The notes: generated by a model from the letters alone, not told the origin. A DNA stretch of 21,216 bases from Syntrophaceae bacterium UBA5744 (GCA_002419215.1 DIFQ01000107.1:18106-39321); one strand, 5' to 3'; shown: positions 7,482 through 15,370, numbered from the stretch's first letter. Program-made: numbers and translations.

Positions 7482-8987
7482 ATGAGCATCCATGCCAGTC
7501 CAAACCGCACGCTGCGTATCGCCGCCATCGTCACGCTCGTATTCGCGCTTTTGCCCGGCATCTGTTTTGCCCAGTCGGGCAAGGGCGCCCGGGCCGCCCC
7601 GGCGGTCGTGCAGGGGATGCAGAAGGTCGTCACCGACAAGGCCTCCTTCGTCCTGTACGTACCCAAGGGGTGGAAGGTCAGCGAGGGGAGCGAAGGGACA
7701 GCACGCTATGTCACGGCGTCGGACCCCTCGGGGCGCTCGTCTGTATTCCTCTCCACCGGGGTGGTTTCCCGGGGAGAAAATGCCACGGCCCTGGCAAAGA
7801 ACGCCAACGCGGGGCTCGGCCGCCAGGCCAGGGATCTCGAGATCCGAAACGCCTTCGCGTCCCGTGACGGGTCCTCACTCGTCTACGATGGGACCTATTC
7901 CCCCCCGAAGCGGGGCAGGACGGAGTTCCGCACCTGGGTTTCCCGGCAGGGCAATGATTTCACCCTCACCCGGATCGAAGCGCCGGCGGGTCAGTTCGAG
8001 GCGATGAAACCCGCTCTCCTGACCGTGCTGTCCAACATCCGGGTCACCAAGGGGTCCTTTTCCACCCAGGCAGCGGCGGCCCCCGTGAAGGTCCAGCTCG
8101 TCCCCTACCGCCAGCGCGACGGCTCGGCCTCTTTCCTGATACCGCAGGGCTGGCAGTGCCAGGATCACGGCAAAGGGCTCTTCACCGCCGGGGACCCCGC
8201 CGGCTACTCGTTCATCTCGGGAAATGTCACCCTGGTCAGCCCGCAGATGAGGGTCAATACGCCCGGCATCCTCGTATCGCCGTACCTCAATTCCCACCAG
8301 GCCTGGCAATTCATCACGGCCGGCTATGGGTTGGCCTCGAACATGCGCTTCGAGAAAGTCATCCCGCGGACGGACTTGACCGGCCAGCTCGGCCAGGCGG
8401 GTGTACCCGCCAGCATCGAGGAATACCTTTACACCTTCACGAACAGGGAGGGACGGGCCTGCAAGGGCTTTACATTCGGCATGTCCTTCGGCTCGCGCTC
8501 CGGGCTGAACTGGAGCTTCCGCCACCTGACCGTGACGGCCCCGGCGGACCGGTTCAACGCCTGGGCCGAGACCCTGGGCGCCATGATGGGATCCTATAAG
8601 ATCAACGAACGCTGGGCGCAGGCGTACGTCGCCCAGGGCCAGCAGAGGCTTCGACAGATGCAGCAGCAGACCTCGGCCATGGCGGCCCGCAACGCCCAGG
8701 AGATCCGCCAGACGATGCAGGCTGCCTACGACGAGCGGCAGAAGAGCCAGGACTACATCGACTACCAGCGCACCGGTTATATCCGGGGCCAGCAGGACTG
8801 GATCTCCACCATGGAGGGGGGCGCCGTTTACCGGACCGACAGCTGGGGAACGAAGAACACGGCGACCGGCGAGTACCGGGAGGGGAAAGCCTACGACTAC
8901 TACCACTACCAGGGGAAGAACCCCAAGTACAGCGAGCAGATGCAGGCCGTCGACTCGAGGGCCCTCTGGGAGCGCCACATCCGGTGA
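7482..8987 (+). CDS. Exported protein with tandem PsbP/DcrB-like modules and a coiled-coil C-terminal region
   Basis: The start ATG at 7482 has AAAGGAGG six bases upstream, giving 501 residues; an earlier TTG at 7440 is less likely. The signal peptide ends near ICFAQ (residue 31). Two similar modules follow, about residues 45-190 and 205-375. Each begins with a strand of the kind 'SFVLYVPKGWKV' or 'SFLIPQGWQC' and ends with an aromatic-poor helix containing AGQFEAMKP or ADRFNAWAE. This resembles the lipoprotein/PsbP/DcrB-type fold and suggests an internal duplication. A glutamine-rich coiled coil (about 385-425) leads into a Tyr/Gly-rich tail (YIRGQQDWISTMEGG, RTDSWGTKNTATGEYREG). It is predicted to be periplasmic or outer-surface. 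The function is unknown. The pentapeptide gene follows 122 bases later. Confidence 0.75.
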   Translation: MSIHASPNRTLRIAAIVTLVFALLPGICFAQSGKGARAAPAVVQGMQKVVTDKASFVLYVPKGWKVSEGSEGTARYVTASDPSGRSSVFLSTGVVSRGENATALAKNANAGLGRQARDLEIRNAFASRDGSSLVYDGTYSPPKRGRTEFRTWVSRQGNDFTLTRIEAPAGQFEAMKPALLTVLSNIRVTKGSFSTQAAAAPVKVQLVPYRQRDGSASFLIPQGWQCQDHGKGLFTAGDPAGYSFISGNVTLVSPQMRVNTPGILVSPYLNSHQAWQFITAGYGLASNMRFEKVIPRTDLTGQLGQAGVPASIEEYLYTFTNREGRACKGFTFGMSFGSRSGLNWSFRHLTVTAPADRFNAWAETLGAMMGSYKINERWAQAYVAQGQQRLRQMQQQTSAMAARNAQEIRQTMQAAYDERQKSQDYIDYQRTGYIRGQQDWISTMEGGAVYRTDSWGTKNTATGEYREGKAYDYYHYQGKNPKYSEQMQAVDSRALWERHIR

Positions 8988-9109
8988 TGTCCGGCGTCCG
9001 TCCGGTTCGCAGCCCTTGACGGATGCCGGTTCGAAAGGCAGAAAGAGGATTTATCATTTTGACGCAAGGTGCTATAAAGGCACAAACCGATTCAAGGAGG
9101 TATCTCAGA

Positions 9110-10315
9110 GTGACCCCTTTGCACGCTTTTGTCGCGTTTCTTGTGCTTACGTTCTTCACGGGCCCGGGGTTGTCGGCGGCTCAAGGCCCTCAACCCCTCG
9201 GCCCTAAAATCGACAAGCCGGCCTCGACAGTCGCTGTCCCCAAGGCGAAGACCGGTCAGGATTCTCAGTTCAGGCCGGCGGTTCCCGGGCCGGGAGCCCG
9301 CAACGTCGACTGCTTCGACGAGGCGGCCTACGGGCGCGCGAAAAAGCAGGACAAGAATCTGGCGGGGGCCCGGCTCTGCGGGGCCGACCTGAAGAAGGTC
9401 TTCCTGGACGGGGCCGATCTCAAGGGGGCGAACCTCTCCGGCGCCGATCTCGGCGGCGCCAGGCTGTACAACGCAAATCTGCAAGGCGCGGTGCTTTCGC
9501 GGGCGAACCTGGCCGGCGCAACCCTTTCCAATGCGAATCTCCAGGACGCCAGGCTCGACGGGGCCAATCTCCGCGGTGCCCGCGTGTCAAGCGCAAATCT
9601 CAAGGGCGCGAATCTCTCGAGGGCCGATCTCGAGGGGGCGTACCTCAACGAGTCGGACCTGACCGGCGCCAACCTGGAACGGGCCGTCCTCCAGAATATC
9701 GAAGGTTTGTCGGTGAAATTTGCCTCGGCGAACCTGCGTTACGCCAAACTCGATTCCGCGAACTTCAAAGGCGAAATAGGCTTCCGTCGGGCGAACTTTG
9801 CAGGGGCCATCCTCAGCGAGGCAACGCTCAGGCAGGCGCAGCTTACCTATTCAAACCTGGAGAACGCGGACTTTAGCCGGGCGGATTTCACCGGTGCGCG
9901 GCTGGAGCGCGCCGACATGAAAAAGGCAAAGGGCCCCCGGGCCGTATTCAACCAGGCGAAGCTTGCCGGGGCGTACTGCCAGGAAGGCGATTTCAGCGAT
10001 GGGCAGTTCCGGGGCGCCGACCTCACGGCGGCTCATCTGCAGAATGCGCAGCTCGGCCGGGCGGATCTGCGAGGCGCCAATCTCACCCGGGCGGAGGTCC
10101 ACAACGCCATCCTGGTCGAAGCCAATCTCGAGGGTGCGAATCTCACGGAGTCGGAAATCAGGGGCACCAACTTCAGGGGCGCCAATCTTGCCGGGGCGAA
10201 CTTTCATGAATCATCGCCCTTCCGGGCCATCATCGATCTGCGCTGGAAGGAGCTGCTGAGGAGCCAGAAGTTCCGCACGGACAAGATGTTCGACAGCATC
10301 CGATGGGGTCAGTGA
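9110..10315 (+). CDS. Exported pentapeptide-repeat protein
   Basis: Translation most likely starts at GTG 9110, because AAGGAGGT lies at 9094-9101 with eight-base spacing, giving 401 residues. An ATG at 9023 or TTG at 9059 in the same frame would lengthen the N-terminus. A hydrophobic export segment (TPLHAFVAFLVLTFFTGPG, ending LSAAQG) precedes a Pro-rich linker and the CFDEAAYGRAKKQDKN start of the domain. From about residue 80 to 375 the sequence is a long series of A(D/N)LxG pentapeptides, predicting a right-handed quadrilateral beta-helix. A less regular stretch occurs near NIEGLSVKFASANL. The GTG start gives a signal region without N-terminal positive charge, so the start remains somewhat open. 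The role is unknown. Confidence 0.85.
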   Translation: MTPLHAFVAFLVLTFFTGPGLSAAQGPQPLGPKIDKPASTVAVPKAKTGQDSQFRPAVPGPGARNVDCFDEAAYGRAKKQDKNLAGARLCGADLKKVFLDGADLKGANLSGADLGGARLYNANLQGAVLSRANLAGATLSNANLQDARLDGANLRGARVSSANLKGANLSRADLEGAYLNESDLTGANLERAVLQNIEGLSVKFASANLRYAKLDSANFKGEIGFRRANFAGAILSEATLRQAQLTYSNLENADFSRADFTGARLERADMKKAKGPRAVFNQAKLAGAYCQEGDFSDGQFRGADLTAAHLQNAQLGRADLRGANLTRAEVHNAILVEANLEGANLTESEIRGTNFRGANLAGANFHESSPFRAIIDLRWKELLRSQKFRTDKMFDSIRWGQ

Positions 10316-10410
10316 TGGGACGTGACACGGCGACCGGTCCGCGCAAGTCCGGGCGGCAGCGGCTTGCTCGTCGATAGGGGCAACCCACAGCGTTGCGAGG
10401 AGAAGAAGGC

Positions 10411-10848
10411 ATGAATCAGACAAGCCCGAGCGATCCGGACTTCGAATCCCGCATCCGCGCCAGCTTCGATCAGCAGGGGGTGATGAAGACCATCGGTGCG
10501 CACCTTGCGCAGGTGAGCCCCGGGGAGGTCCGGATCGAGCTTCCCTGGAGCAAGGCCGTCACCCAGCAGCACGGGTTCGTCCACGCGGGGATCCTCAGCA
10601 CGATTGCCGACAACGCCTGCGGGTATGCCGCCTACACCCTCATGCCGGCGGGCTCGGAGGTGCTCGGCGTGGAAAACAAGATCAACTTCCTGGCCCCGGC
10701 GAAGGGGGAGCGGTTCGTCTCGGTGGGCCGGGTCATCAAGGCGGGGCGGACGCTGGCGGTCTGCTCGGGCGAGGTCTGGGCGTACGACAACGGCAAGGAG
10801 ACGCTCGTCGCGGTCATGCAGACGACCATGATGGCGCTGGTGAAGTGA
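10411..10848 (+). CDS. PaaI-like hotdog-fold thioesterase
   Basis: The protein has 145 residues, beginning at ATG 10411 with GAGGAGAAG upstream. It belongs to the PaaI/YdiI-type hotdog-fold acyl-CoA thioesterases. The signature FVHAGILSTIADNACGYAAY (about residues 54-73) contains the HAG turn and the helix Asp that acts in catalysis in this family. It is followed by the LGVENKINFLAPAKGERF strand pair and by AVMQTTMMAL at the C-terminus. It should hydrolyse an acyl-CoA, probably aromatic or medium-chain, in the cytoplasm. The next gene begins 43 bases downstream on the same strand, so co-transcription is possible. Confidence 0.88.
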   Translation: MNQTSPSDPDFESRIRASFDQQGVMKTIGAHLAQVSPGEVRIELPWSKAVTQQHGFVHAGILSTIADNACGYAAYTLMPAGSEVLGVENKINFLAPAKGERFVSVGRVIKAGRTLAVCSGEVWAYDNGKETLVAVMQTTMMALVK

Positions 10849-10891
10849 GCCGCTGCAAGCCGGGGATTCCCGGGGGCACAAGGACGTTGCG

Positions 10892-12010
10892 ATGCTGACC
10901 CGAAACGACATCGTCGAGAAAGCTCTGGCGCTCGACTTCGGGGACGTGGGGTTTACCACGGCGGAGCCTTTCGAGGCTCAACTCGAGTACCTTCGGAACC
11001 ACCAGCAGGAATATGGCTGGACGGAGAAGGTGGGGCTCGGCCTGATGGCCGGGACGGACCCGCGGGCCGTCATGCCCGCGGCGAAGTCCATCATCGTGCT
11101 CTTGGAGAGTTATTTCCGGGAGGCCTTCCCGTCGACGCTCGAAGGCCACTTCGGCCGTTGCTACCTCGACGACGACCGGGTGACGAAGGACGCACTGGCG
11201 CTTCGCATCAAGGCGTTTCGCAGCTTCCTTCGCGAGCACGGGATCGACTCGAAGGTGCCCTTCAACCTTCCCCACCGGGCCGCTGCGCTGCGGGCGGGCA
11301 TGGGGACCCTCGGCAAGAACGCCCTGCTCTATTCCAGGCGCGCGGCGCTCAAGAGTTCCTGGGTGCTTCCCCTCACCGTGGTTGTGGACCGCGAATGGGC
11401 CCCCGATTCTCCCTCCGGCGGCCTGGGCTGCCCCGACTGGTGCCGGAATGTCTGCGTTGCCGCCTGCCCCACGAAGGCGATCAAGGGAAACGGGGCGATC
11501 GATCCGCGCAAGTGCATTTCGTTCATGACGTATTTCGGCAGGGAGATCACGCCCAGGGAGCTGCGCGAGCCCATGGGCCTGTATGTCTATGGGTGCGACC
11601 GCTGCCAGGATGTCTGTCCGCGCAACCTTTCCTGGCTCTCCCGGGAGCGTGCGATGAATGCGCGGGCGGAGGCGAAGTCAAAGGATTTCGATCTCAGGGC
11701 CCTGCTGCACATGGATGGCGCCTTTTTCAAAAGCCGGGTCTGGCCGCACATGTTTTACATGTCGCCGAACAACCTCTGGAAGTGGAAGATGAATGTCGCC
11801 CGTGCCATGGGGAACAGCCTCGACGACTCCTATGTGCCCGACCTCATCCGTGCCTGCGAGGAAAACGGCGACGATCGGCTCCGGGGCATGATCGCCTGGG
11901 CGCTGGGCCGTATCGGGGGCAGCCATGCGAAGGGGGCCCTGGAGAGGCTTCTTGCCGGCAGCAGCGGGGTTGTGCGGGAAGAGATCGAAGCGGCCCTGGG
12001 CCGCGCGTAG
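10892..12010 (+). CDS. QueG-like double [4Fe-4S] protein (epoxyqueuosine reductase family) with divergent cluster spacing
   Basis: The 372-residue protein has the overall layout of epoxyqueuosine reductase: an N-terminal catalytic part with the AGMGTLGKNALLY motif (QueG usually has GLGWIGKNTLL), a double-cluster ferredoxin domain, and C-terminal HEAT-like helices (RLRGMIAWALGRIGGSHAKGALE). The second cluster half is canonical: Cys208, then Cys235, Cys238 and Cys242 in GCDRCQDVCPRN. The first set is unusual, C180-x3-C184-x3-C188-x3-C192-P, where QueG has CxxCxxCxxxCP. The QueG catalytic-Asp stretch (DSAPVLER-like) before the GKN motif reads KVPFNLPHR, so the Asp seems absent. It is therefore a family member that may not perform the queuosine step. 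AAGGA lies upstream. Confidence 0.75.
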   Translation: MLTRNDIVEKALALDFGDVGFTTAEPFEAQLEYLRNHQQEYGWTEKVGLGLMAGTDPRAVMPAAKSIIVLLESYFREAFPSTLEGHFGRCYLDDDRVTKDALALRIKAFRSFLREHGIDSKVPFNLPHRAAALRAGMGTLGKNALLYSRRAALKSSWVLPLTVVVDREWAPDSPSGGLGCPDWCRNVCVAACPTKAIKGNGAIDPRKCISFMTYFGREITPRELREPMGLYVYGCDRCQDVCPRNLSWLSRERAMNARAEAKSKDFDLRALLHMDGAFFKSRVWPHMFYMSPNNLWKWKMNVARAMGNSLDDSYVPDLIRACEENGDDRLRGMIAWALGRIGGSHAKGALERLLAGSSGVVREEIEAALGRA

Positions 12011-12015
12011 GGCCT

Positions 12016-12435
12016 TTACAGGTACTGCATGAGGGCCACGACGTCGGCGGCCTTCCTGGGGTTTGCCTGCTTGTAGAGCTGAAGGAGGGTCTTGCTGATC
12101 TCTTTGGGGTTGACCGGTTTCACCAGGTAGCCCTGCACCCCGTAGTGGGCACAGATCGTGACATCATCCTTGTGAGAGGACAAGGACGAAATGATGATGG
12201 TGGTCGCAAGATCTTTCCGGGCCTCGCGGATCTGCTGCAGCACCTCCTGGCCGCTCATGACGGGCATCATGAGATCGAGCAGGATGATGTCGGGACGCCA
12301 CTCCGCGTAGAGGTCGAGGGCTTCCCGGCCATTTTCGGCAAACCGCTTTTCGAATACTTTGCCGGAGATGTAATTGTCGTAGAACTTCCGGCTGAAACTG
12401 TTGTCTTCCGCGATCAGGATCTTCAGATTGTCCAT
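12016..12435 (-). CDS. Receiver-only response regulator
   Basis: This 139-residue protein is one receiver domain with no effector. It has the acidic pocket AEDN (residues 9-12) and the phospho-acceptor Asp54 in PDIILLDLMMPVMSG. The switch serine lies in IIISSLSSH, and the conserved lysine in LVKPVNP. I start it at the ATG at 12435, directly before DNLKILIAEDN. Longer in-frame starts (12450, 12489) add a non-receiver leader, and none has a good Shine-Dalgarno. It ends five bases from the convergent QueG-like gene. Its kinase is not adjacent. Such proteins act in phosphorelays or by protein contact. Confidence 0.88.
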   Translation of the reverse strand: MDNLKILIAEDNSFSRKFYDNYISGKVFEKRFAENGREALDLYAEWRPDIILLDLMMPVMSGQEVLQQIREARKDLATTIIISSLSSHKDDVTICAHYGVQGYLVKPVNPKEISKTLLQLYKQANPRKAADVVALMQYL

Positions 12436-12560
12436 GGAAGTCGCCCGCATGTTTGAATAGTGATCACCGCAGGTTAGAGCAAACATCATGCCATGTGGCG
12501 CAAGATTCGGGGATATGCGCCGAAACCGACATTATCCGTCGCATTTTCCGTGATTTCGTT

Positions 12561-12566
12561 TATAAT
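12561..12566 (+). promoter_or_regulatory. Possible -10 element of the bacterioferritin promoter
   Basis: A perfect TATAAT occurs 43 bases before the bacterioferritin start codon, in an AT-richer patch. No good -35 TTGACA lies 16-18 bases upstream, so an alternative factor, an activator or chance remains possible. Confidence 0.35.
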
Positions 12567-12609
12567 GAATCGTCAAACCATCCAATGATCTTCATGAAGG
12601 AGGAGCGAT

Positions 12610-13077
12610 ATGAAAGGAAATCCCAAACTGATCGCGACGCTGAACGACCTTCTCGCCGACGAACTGACCGCCATCAACCAGTACATGGTCCACTCCGAAA
12701 TGGCCGAGGCCTGGGGCTACAAGAAGCTCCACGAAGCCTTCGAGAAACGCGCCATCGACGAGATGAAGCACGCCGAGATTCTCATCGGGCGCATCCTCTT
12801 CCTCGAGGGGATCCCAACGGTGAGCAAGCTCAACAAGATGATGATCGGAGCCGATGTGCCCAAGCAGCTGGCCGGCGATCGAGGCCTCGAAATGGGCGCC
12901 GTGAAGGCTTACAACGAAGCCATCGTCCTGGCCGGTGAGGTCAAGGATTTCGCCACCCGCCAGATCCTCGAGAAGATCCTCGGGGACGAGGACAAACACA
13001 TCGACCAGATCGAGGAGATGCAGGACCAGATCCAGCAGATGTCGCTCCAGATCTTCCTCACCACCCAGGTGGGGTGA
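12610..13077 (+). CDS. bfr: Bacterioferritin
   Basis: This 155-residue protein is a full-length bacterioferritin, which oxidises ferrous iron and stores it in a 24-subunit cage in the cytoplasm. All ferroxidase ligands are present: Glu18, Glu51, His54, Glu94, Glu127 and His130. Met52, the usual axial haem ligand between subunits, is also present. The sequence is helical throughout and has the usual length. GGAGG lies a few bases before the ATG, and an intrinsic terminator follows 28 bases after the stop, so it is a monocistronic unit. In an anaerobe it would serve iron storage and oxygen protection. The divergent receiver gene shares its upstream region. Confidence 0.95.
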   Translation: MKGNPKLIATLNDLLADELTAINQYMVHSEMAEAWGYKKLHEAFEKRAIDEMKHAEILIGRILFLEGIPTVSKLNKMMIGADVPKQLAGDRGLEMGAVKAYNEAIVLAGEVKDFATRQILEKILGDEDKHIDQIEEMQDQIQQMSLQIFLTTQVG

Positions 13078-13105
13078 TCCGGGAACCCATGGAAAGACGA
13101 CGTTC

Positions 13106-13140
13106 AAAACCCCGCTTCCCGGAAAGAGGCGGGGTTTTTT
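13106..13140 (+). terminator. Intrinsic terminator of the bacterioferritin gene
   Basis: AAAACCCCGC (13106-13115) pairs with GCGGGGTTTT (13129-13138) around a 13-base loop and runs into a six-T tract (13135-13140). It lies 28 bases after the bfr stop codon. Confidence 0.9.
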
Positions 13141-13184
13141 ATTCCAGGCAGGCATTCATGGGGTGACCTCGCCTGCCGGAGAGG

Positions 13185-13206
13185 CCCCGATGCCCCGTAA
13201 TCGGGG
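13185..13206. promoter_or_regulatory. Inverted repeat upstream of the PAS-LuxR gene
   Basis: CCCCGAT (13185-13191) and ATCGGGG (13200-13206) are perfect inverted complements with eight bases between them. They end 20 bases before the start codon at 13227. It may be an operator for autoregulation or a leader stem-loop. Confidence 0.4.
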
Positions 13207-13226
13207 ATGTCGGACTGGGGGGTGAA

Positions 13227-14240
13227 ATGGACAGACCGAACAGGCGACGCAACGGAGGCAGCCGGCCATCCCGATCTTCCGGCTCGCCCATCAGCGTCGA
13301 GGAAAAATACAGGAGCATTTTCGAGAACGCCGTTGAGGGGATCTTCCAGACCTCCACGTCCGGGAAGATCCTGGACCTGAACCCTGCCCTGGCCAGGATC
13401 TTCCGATACGGTTCCCCCGAGGAGATGAAAAAAAGCATCAAGGATATCCCGCGGCAGGTCTACGCGGACCAGGACGTGCGGGAAAAGAGCCTGCGCACGG
13501 TTGAAACCCGGGGCCGGGCAAAATTCGAGTTCAGGTTCCGCAGAAAAGACAAGACCGTGGGCTGGGGCTACACGAGTGTGCGTGCCGTACGGAACGCCCG
13601 GGGCGAAACTGCATACTACGAGGGGTTCTTTCGGGACATCACGGACAGGAAAGAGATGGAGGAGAAACTCCGTGAGGCCCGCGATCTCCTCGAACAGCGG
13701 GTGATCGAGCGGACCCGGAAAATCGCACAGCTCAATGCAGCTCTGGCGGCGGATATCGCGGAACGCAAGAAAATCGAAAAGATAGTAAAGACCCGTGAAA
13801 AGGAGCTGAAACGGCGCTCCGTCAAACTCGAGGAGTTCAACATTACCCTGCGCACGCTTCTGGAGCAGCGGGAGGTCGACCGGAAAGACCTCGAACGGCA
13901 GATCATGACCAACATCGATGAGCTGATCATGCCCTGCGTCGAACGGTTGCAAAGTACGGCACTGACGGAGCAGGCAGGCTCGCTTGTCCAGAGCCTCCTG
14001 GACAATCTCAAAACCCTGACCTCTCCCTTTCTGTCCAGGATGAAAACCGGAGGCCATCTGACTTCGACGGAACTCCAGATTGCGAATTTCATCAAAGCGG
14101 GAAAGAGCTCCAAGGAGATCGGGGCCATCCTGAAACTATCCTCGGGGACCGTCGACTTTCACCGGAACAACATCCGAAAAAAACTGGGAATCCGGGGCAA
14201 GAAGATCAGCCTGGAGACGTACCTCCTGGACCAGTCGTAA
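13227..14240 (+). CDS. PAS-domain LuxR-type transcriptional regulator
   Basis: The protein has 337 residues. A basic Ser/Arg-rich leader is followed by one PAS domain (about residues 26-140, YRSIFENAVEGIFQTSTSGK to GFFRDITDRKEMEE). A long charged coiled coil follows (about 140-235), then a linker containing NIDELIMPCVERLQ. The C-terminus is a LuxR/GerE helix-turn-helix (about 270-330, with TELQIANFIKAGKSSKEIGAILKLSSGTVDFHRNNIRKKLG, key residues E284, K289, T304, H307). There is no receiver domain or histidine kinase, so this is an orphan one-component regulator of the kind frequent in Desulfobacterota. A GGGGGGTGA run precedes the ATG. Its targets are unknown; satP, convergent, is only a neighbour. 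Confidence 0.88.
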   Translation: MDRPNRRRNGGSRPSRSSGSPISVEEKYRSIFENAVEGIFQTSTSGKILDLNPALARIFRYGSPEEMKKSIKDIPRQVYADQDVREKSLRTVETRGRAKFEFRFRRKDKTVGWGYTSVRAVRNARGETAYYEGFFRDITDRKEMEEKLREARDLLEQRVIERTRKIAQLNAALAADIAERKKIEKIVKTREKELKRRSVKLEEFNITLRTLLEQREVDRKDLERQIMTNIDELIMPCVERLQSTALTEQAGSLVQSLLDNLKTLTSPFLSRMKTGGHLTSTELQIANFIKAGKSSKEIGAILKLSSGTVDFHRNNIRKKLGIRGKKISLETYLLDQS

Positions 14241-14329
14241 AGAGTCCGGAGCGGCTCTTGCGCACAGACGCCCGAACGGATTTCCCTGCAACGATCCCCA
14301 CGCGGCCCCGGGCAGGATGCCGGAAAGAA

Positions 14330-14359
14330 AAAAGGGCAGGCTCTCGAGCCTGCCCTTTT
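14330..14359. terminator. Bidirectional intrinsic terminator
   Basis: AAAAGGGCAGGCT (14330-14342) and AGCCTGCCCTTTT (14347-14359) form a perfect 13-bp stem with a CTCG loop. A-tracts and T-tracts on the two sides allow termination of both the PAS-LuxR gene on the + strand and satP on the - strand. Confidence 0.9.
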
Positions 14360-14392
14360 GTTCTCCCATGCAAGATTGCTGCGGCAATCCGC

Positions 14393-14986
14393 CTATTTCA
14401 CAAACGGGGCGGGAACCGGGTAGATCTTGCGGCCGAAGACCGTGTTGCACACGACTGCGCCGGCGACGTAGACGCCGATCCAGCCGGAGATGATCAGCAG
14501 CCAGCCGACGATGGGCTTGCCCACTGCGGGATCCATCTTGCCGAGATCGAGGAACACGATGCACCACAGCACGATGTCGATCAGGACAACGAGCAGGAAG
14601 AGGAGCTTCGTGGACTTCAGGTACGCGGGGGTGACGGCGGTGAGGAAGCCGGCCCCGGCCATCCAGGTCCATCCCTCGACGTAGGCGTGGGGAGCCATGC
14701 CGAACTTGATCATGAGGAACTTGGCCAGAACGCTCAGCGATGCGCCGAACATGAAGAAAGCCGAGAAGAACAGGAAGACGTTGCCGCCGGTGATGTTATG
14801 ATCCTTTAATTCCATCACGGCAACCGTGTACTGGACGACGCCGCCGCCGACCAGCCATGCAAAAAGGATGGGAAGGCCTTCGACCTTGACCCAGCCAAGA
14901 AATACTGCACCGAAACCAAAGCAGGCCACTGCGAGGGCGCCCAGGCCAGCGGGCCCCGGCGATGCAAAGGTGTGTTCCTGTGCCAT
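14393..14986 (-). CDS. satP: Acetate/succinate uptake transporter, GPR1/FUN34/YaaH (SatP) family
   Basis: The 197-residue inner-membrane protein has six hydrophobic segments. It carries the family's N-terminal signature as SPGPAGLGALAVACFGFG (usually NPAPLGL-like). Other family features are GGGVVQYTVAVMELKDHNITGGNVFLFFSAFFMFGA, described here by its key residues Q52, E59 and N67, and the narrow hydrophobic pore helices near FLLVVLIDIVLW. Homologues carry acetate or succinate with protons. AAGGAGGA lies eight bases before the ATG on this strand. It stands alone, with a shared terminator downstream and a long repeat-rich divergent region upstream. It would suit an organism that exchanges acetate with its surroundings. 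Confidence 0.9.
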   Translation of the reverse strand: MAQEHTFASPGPAGLGALAVACFGFGAVFLGWVKVEGLPILFAWLVGGGVVQYTVAVMELKDHNITGGNVFLFFSAFFMFGASLSVLAKFLMIKFGMAPHAYVEGWTWMAGAGFLTAVTPAYLKSTKLLFLLVVLIDIVLWCIVFLDLGKMDPAVGKPIVGWLLIISGWIGVYVAGAVVCNTVFGRKIYPVPAPFVK

Positions 14987-15199
14987 AGATAAATCCTCCT
15001 TTTTACGTTATGAATTGATGAATGGTGCTGCATGGTATAAAAATGAATCGAGCCCAACATATGTGCTTCCATCGGTTTACGGAAACGATCCTCTCCTGTT
15101 CACCTCCTTTCATTTTGAAATGACCCCTGACAGAATTTACGGGACTTGCGACCCGTTTCTGTTTTTCCCGGGATAAAGATGCCGCGCCTTTCGAATGGG

Positions 15200-15248
15200 T
15201 TTCGGTTATGCAGGATGAATGTTTGAGAGGCATCCTGCACAACCGAAA
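15200..15248. repeat. Long inverted repeat (18-base arms)
   Basis: TTTCGGTT-A-TGCAGGATG (15200-15217) and CATCCTGCA-C-AACCGAAA (15231-15248) are inverted complements with one mismatch around a 13-base loop. No T-tract follows on either strand, so it is not a typical terminator. It could be a regulatory RNA stem, a protein-binding palindrome or a small non-autonomous repeat. Confidence 0.8.
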
Positions 15249-15370
15249 CGGAAAAAAGGTTGGCACGGAACTACACCGACGTTCCTGCATCGAGATGCCG
15301 GAGCATCGGAAAATCCCCCGCTCACCCCGTCACCCTGTGCAACCGTCGAGGGGGACCGGGACATCATTTG

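Noticed and set aside
9059..9078. A sigma-70 promoter from TTGACG and TATAAA before the pentapeptide gene
   Set aside because: The two hexamers are only eight bases apart, much too close for a functional promoter.
15260..15278. Second sigma-54 promoter in the satP / kinase intergenic region
   Set aside because: TTGGCACGG is present, but the -12 half lacks the TTGC; the dinucleotide ten bases after GG is CA.
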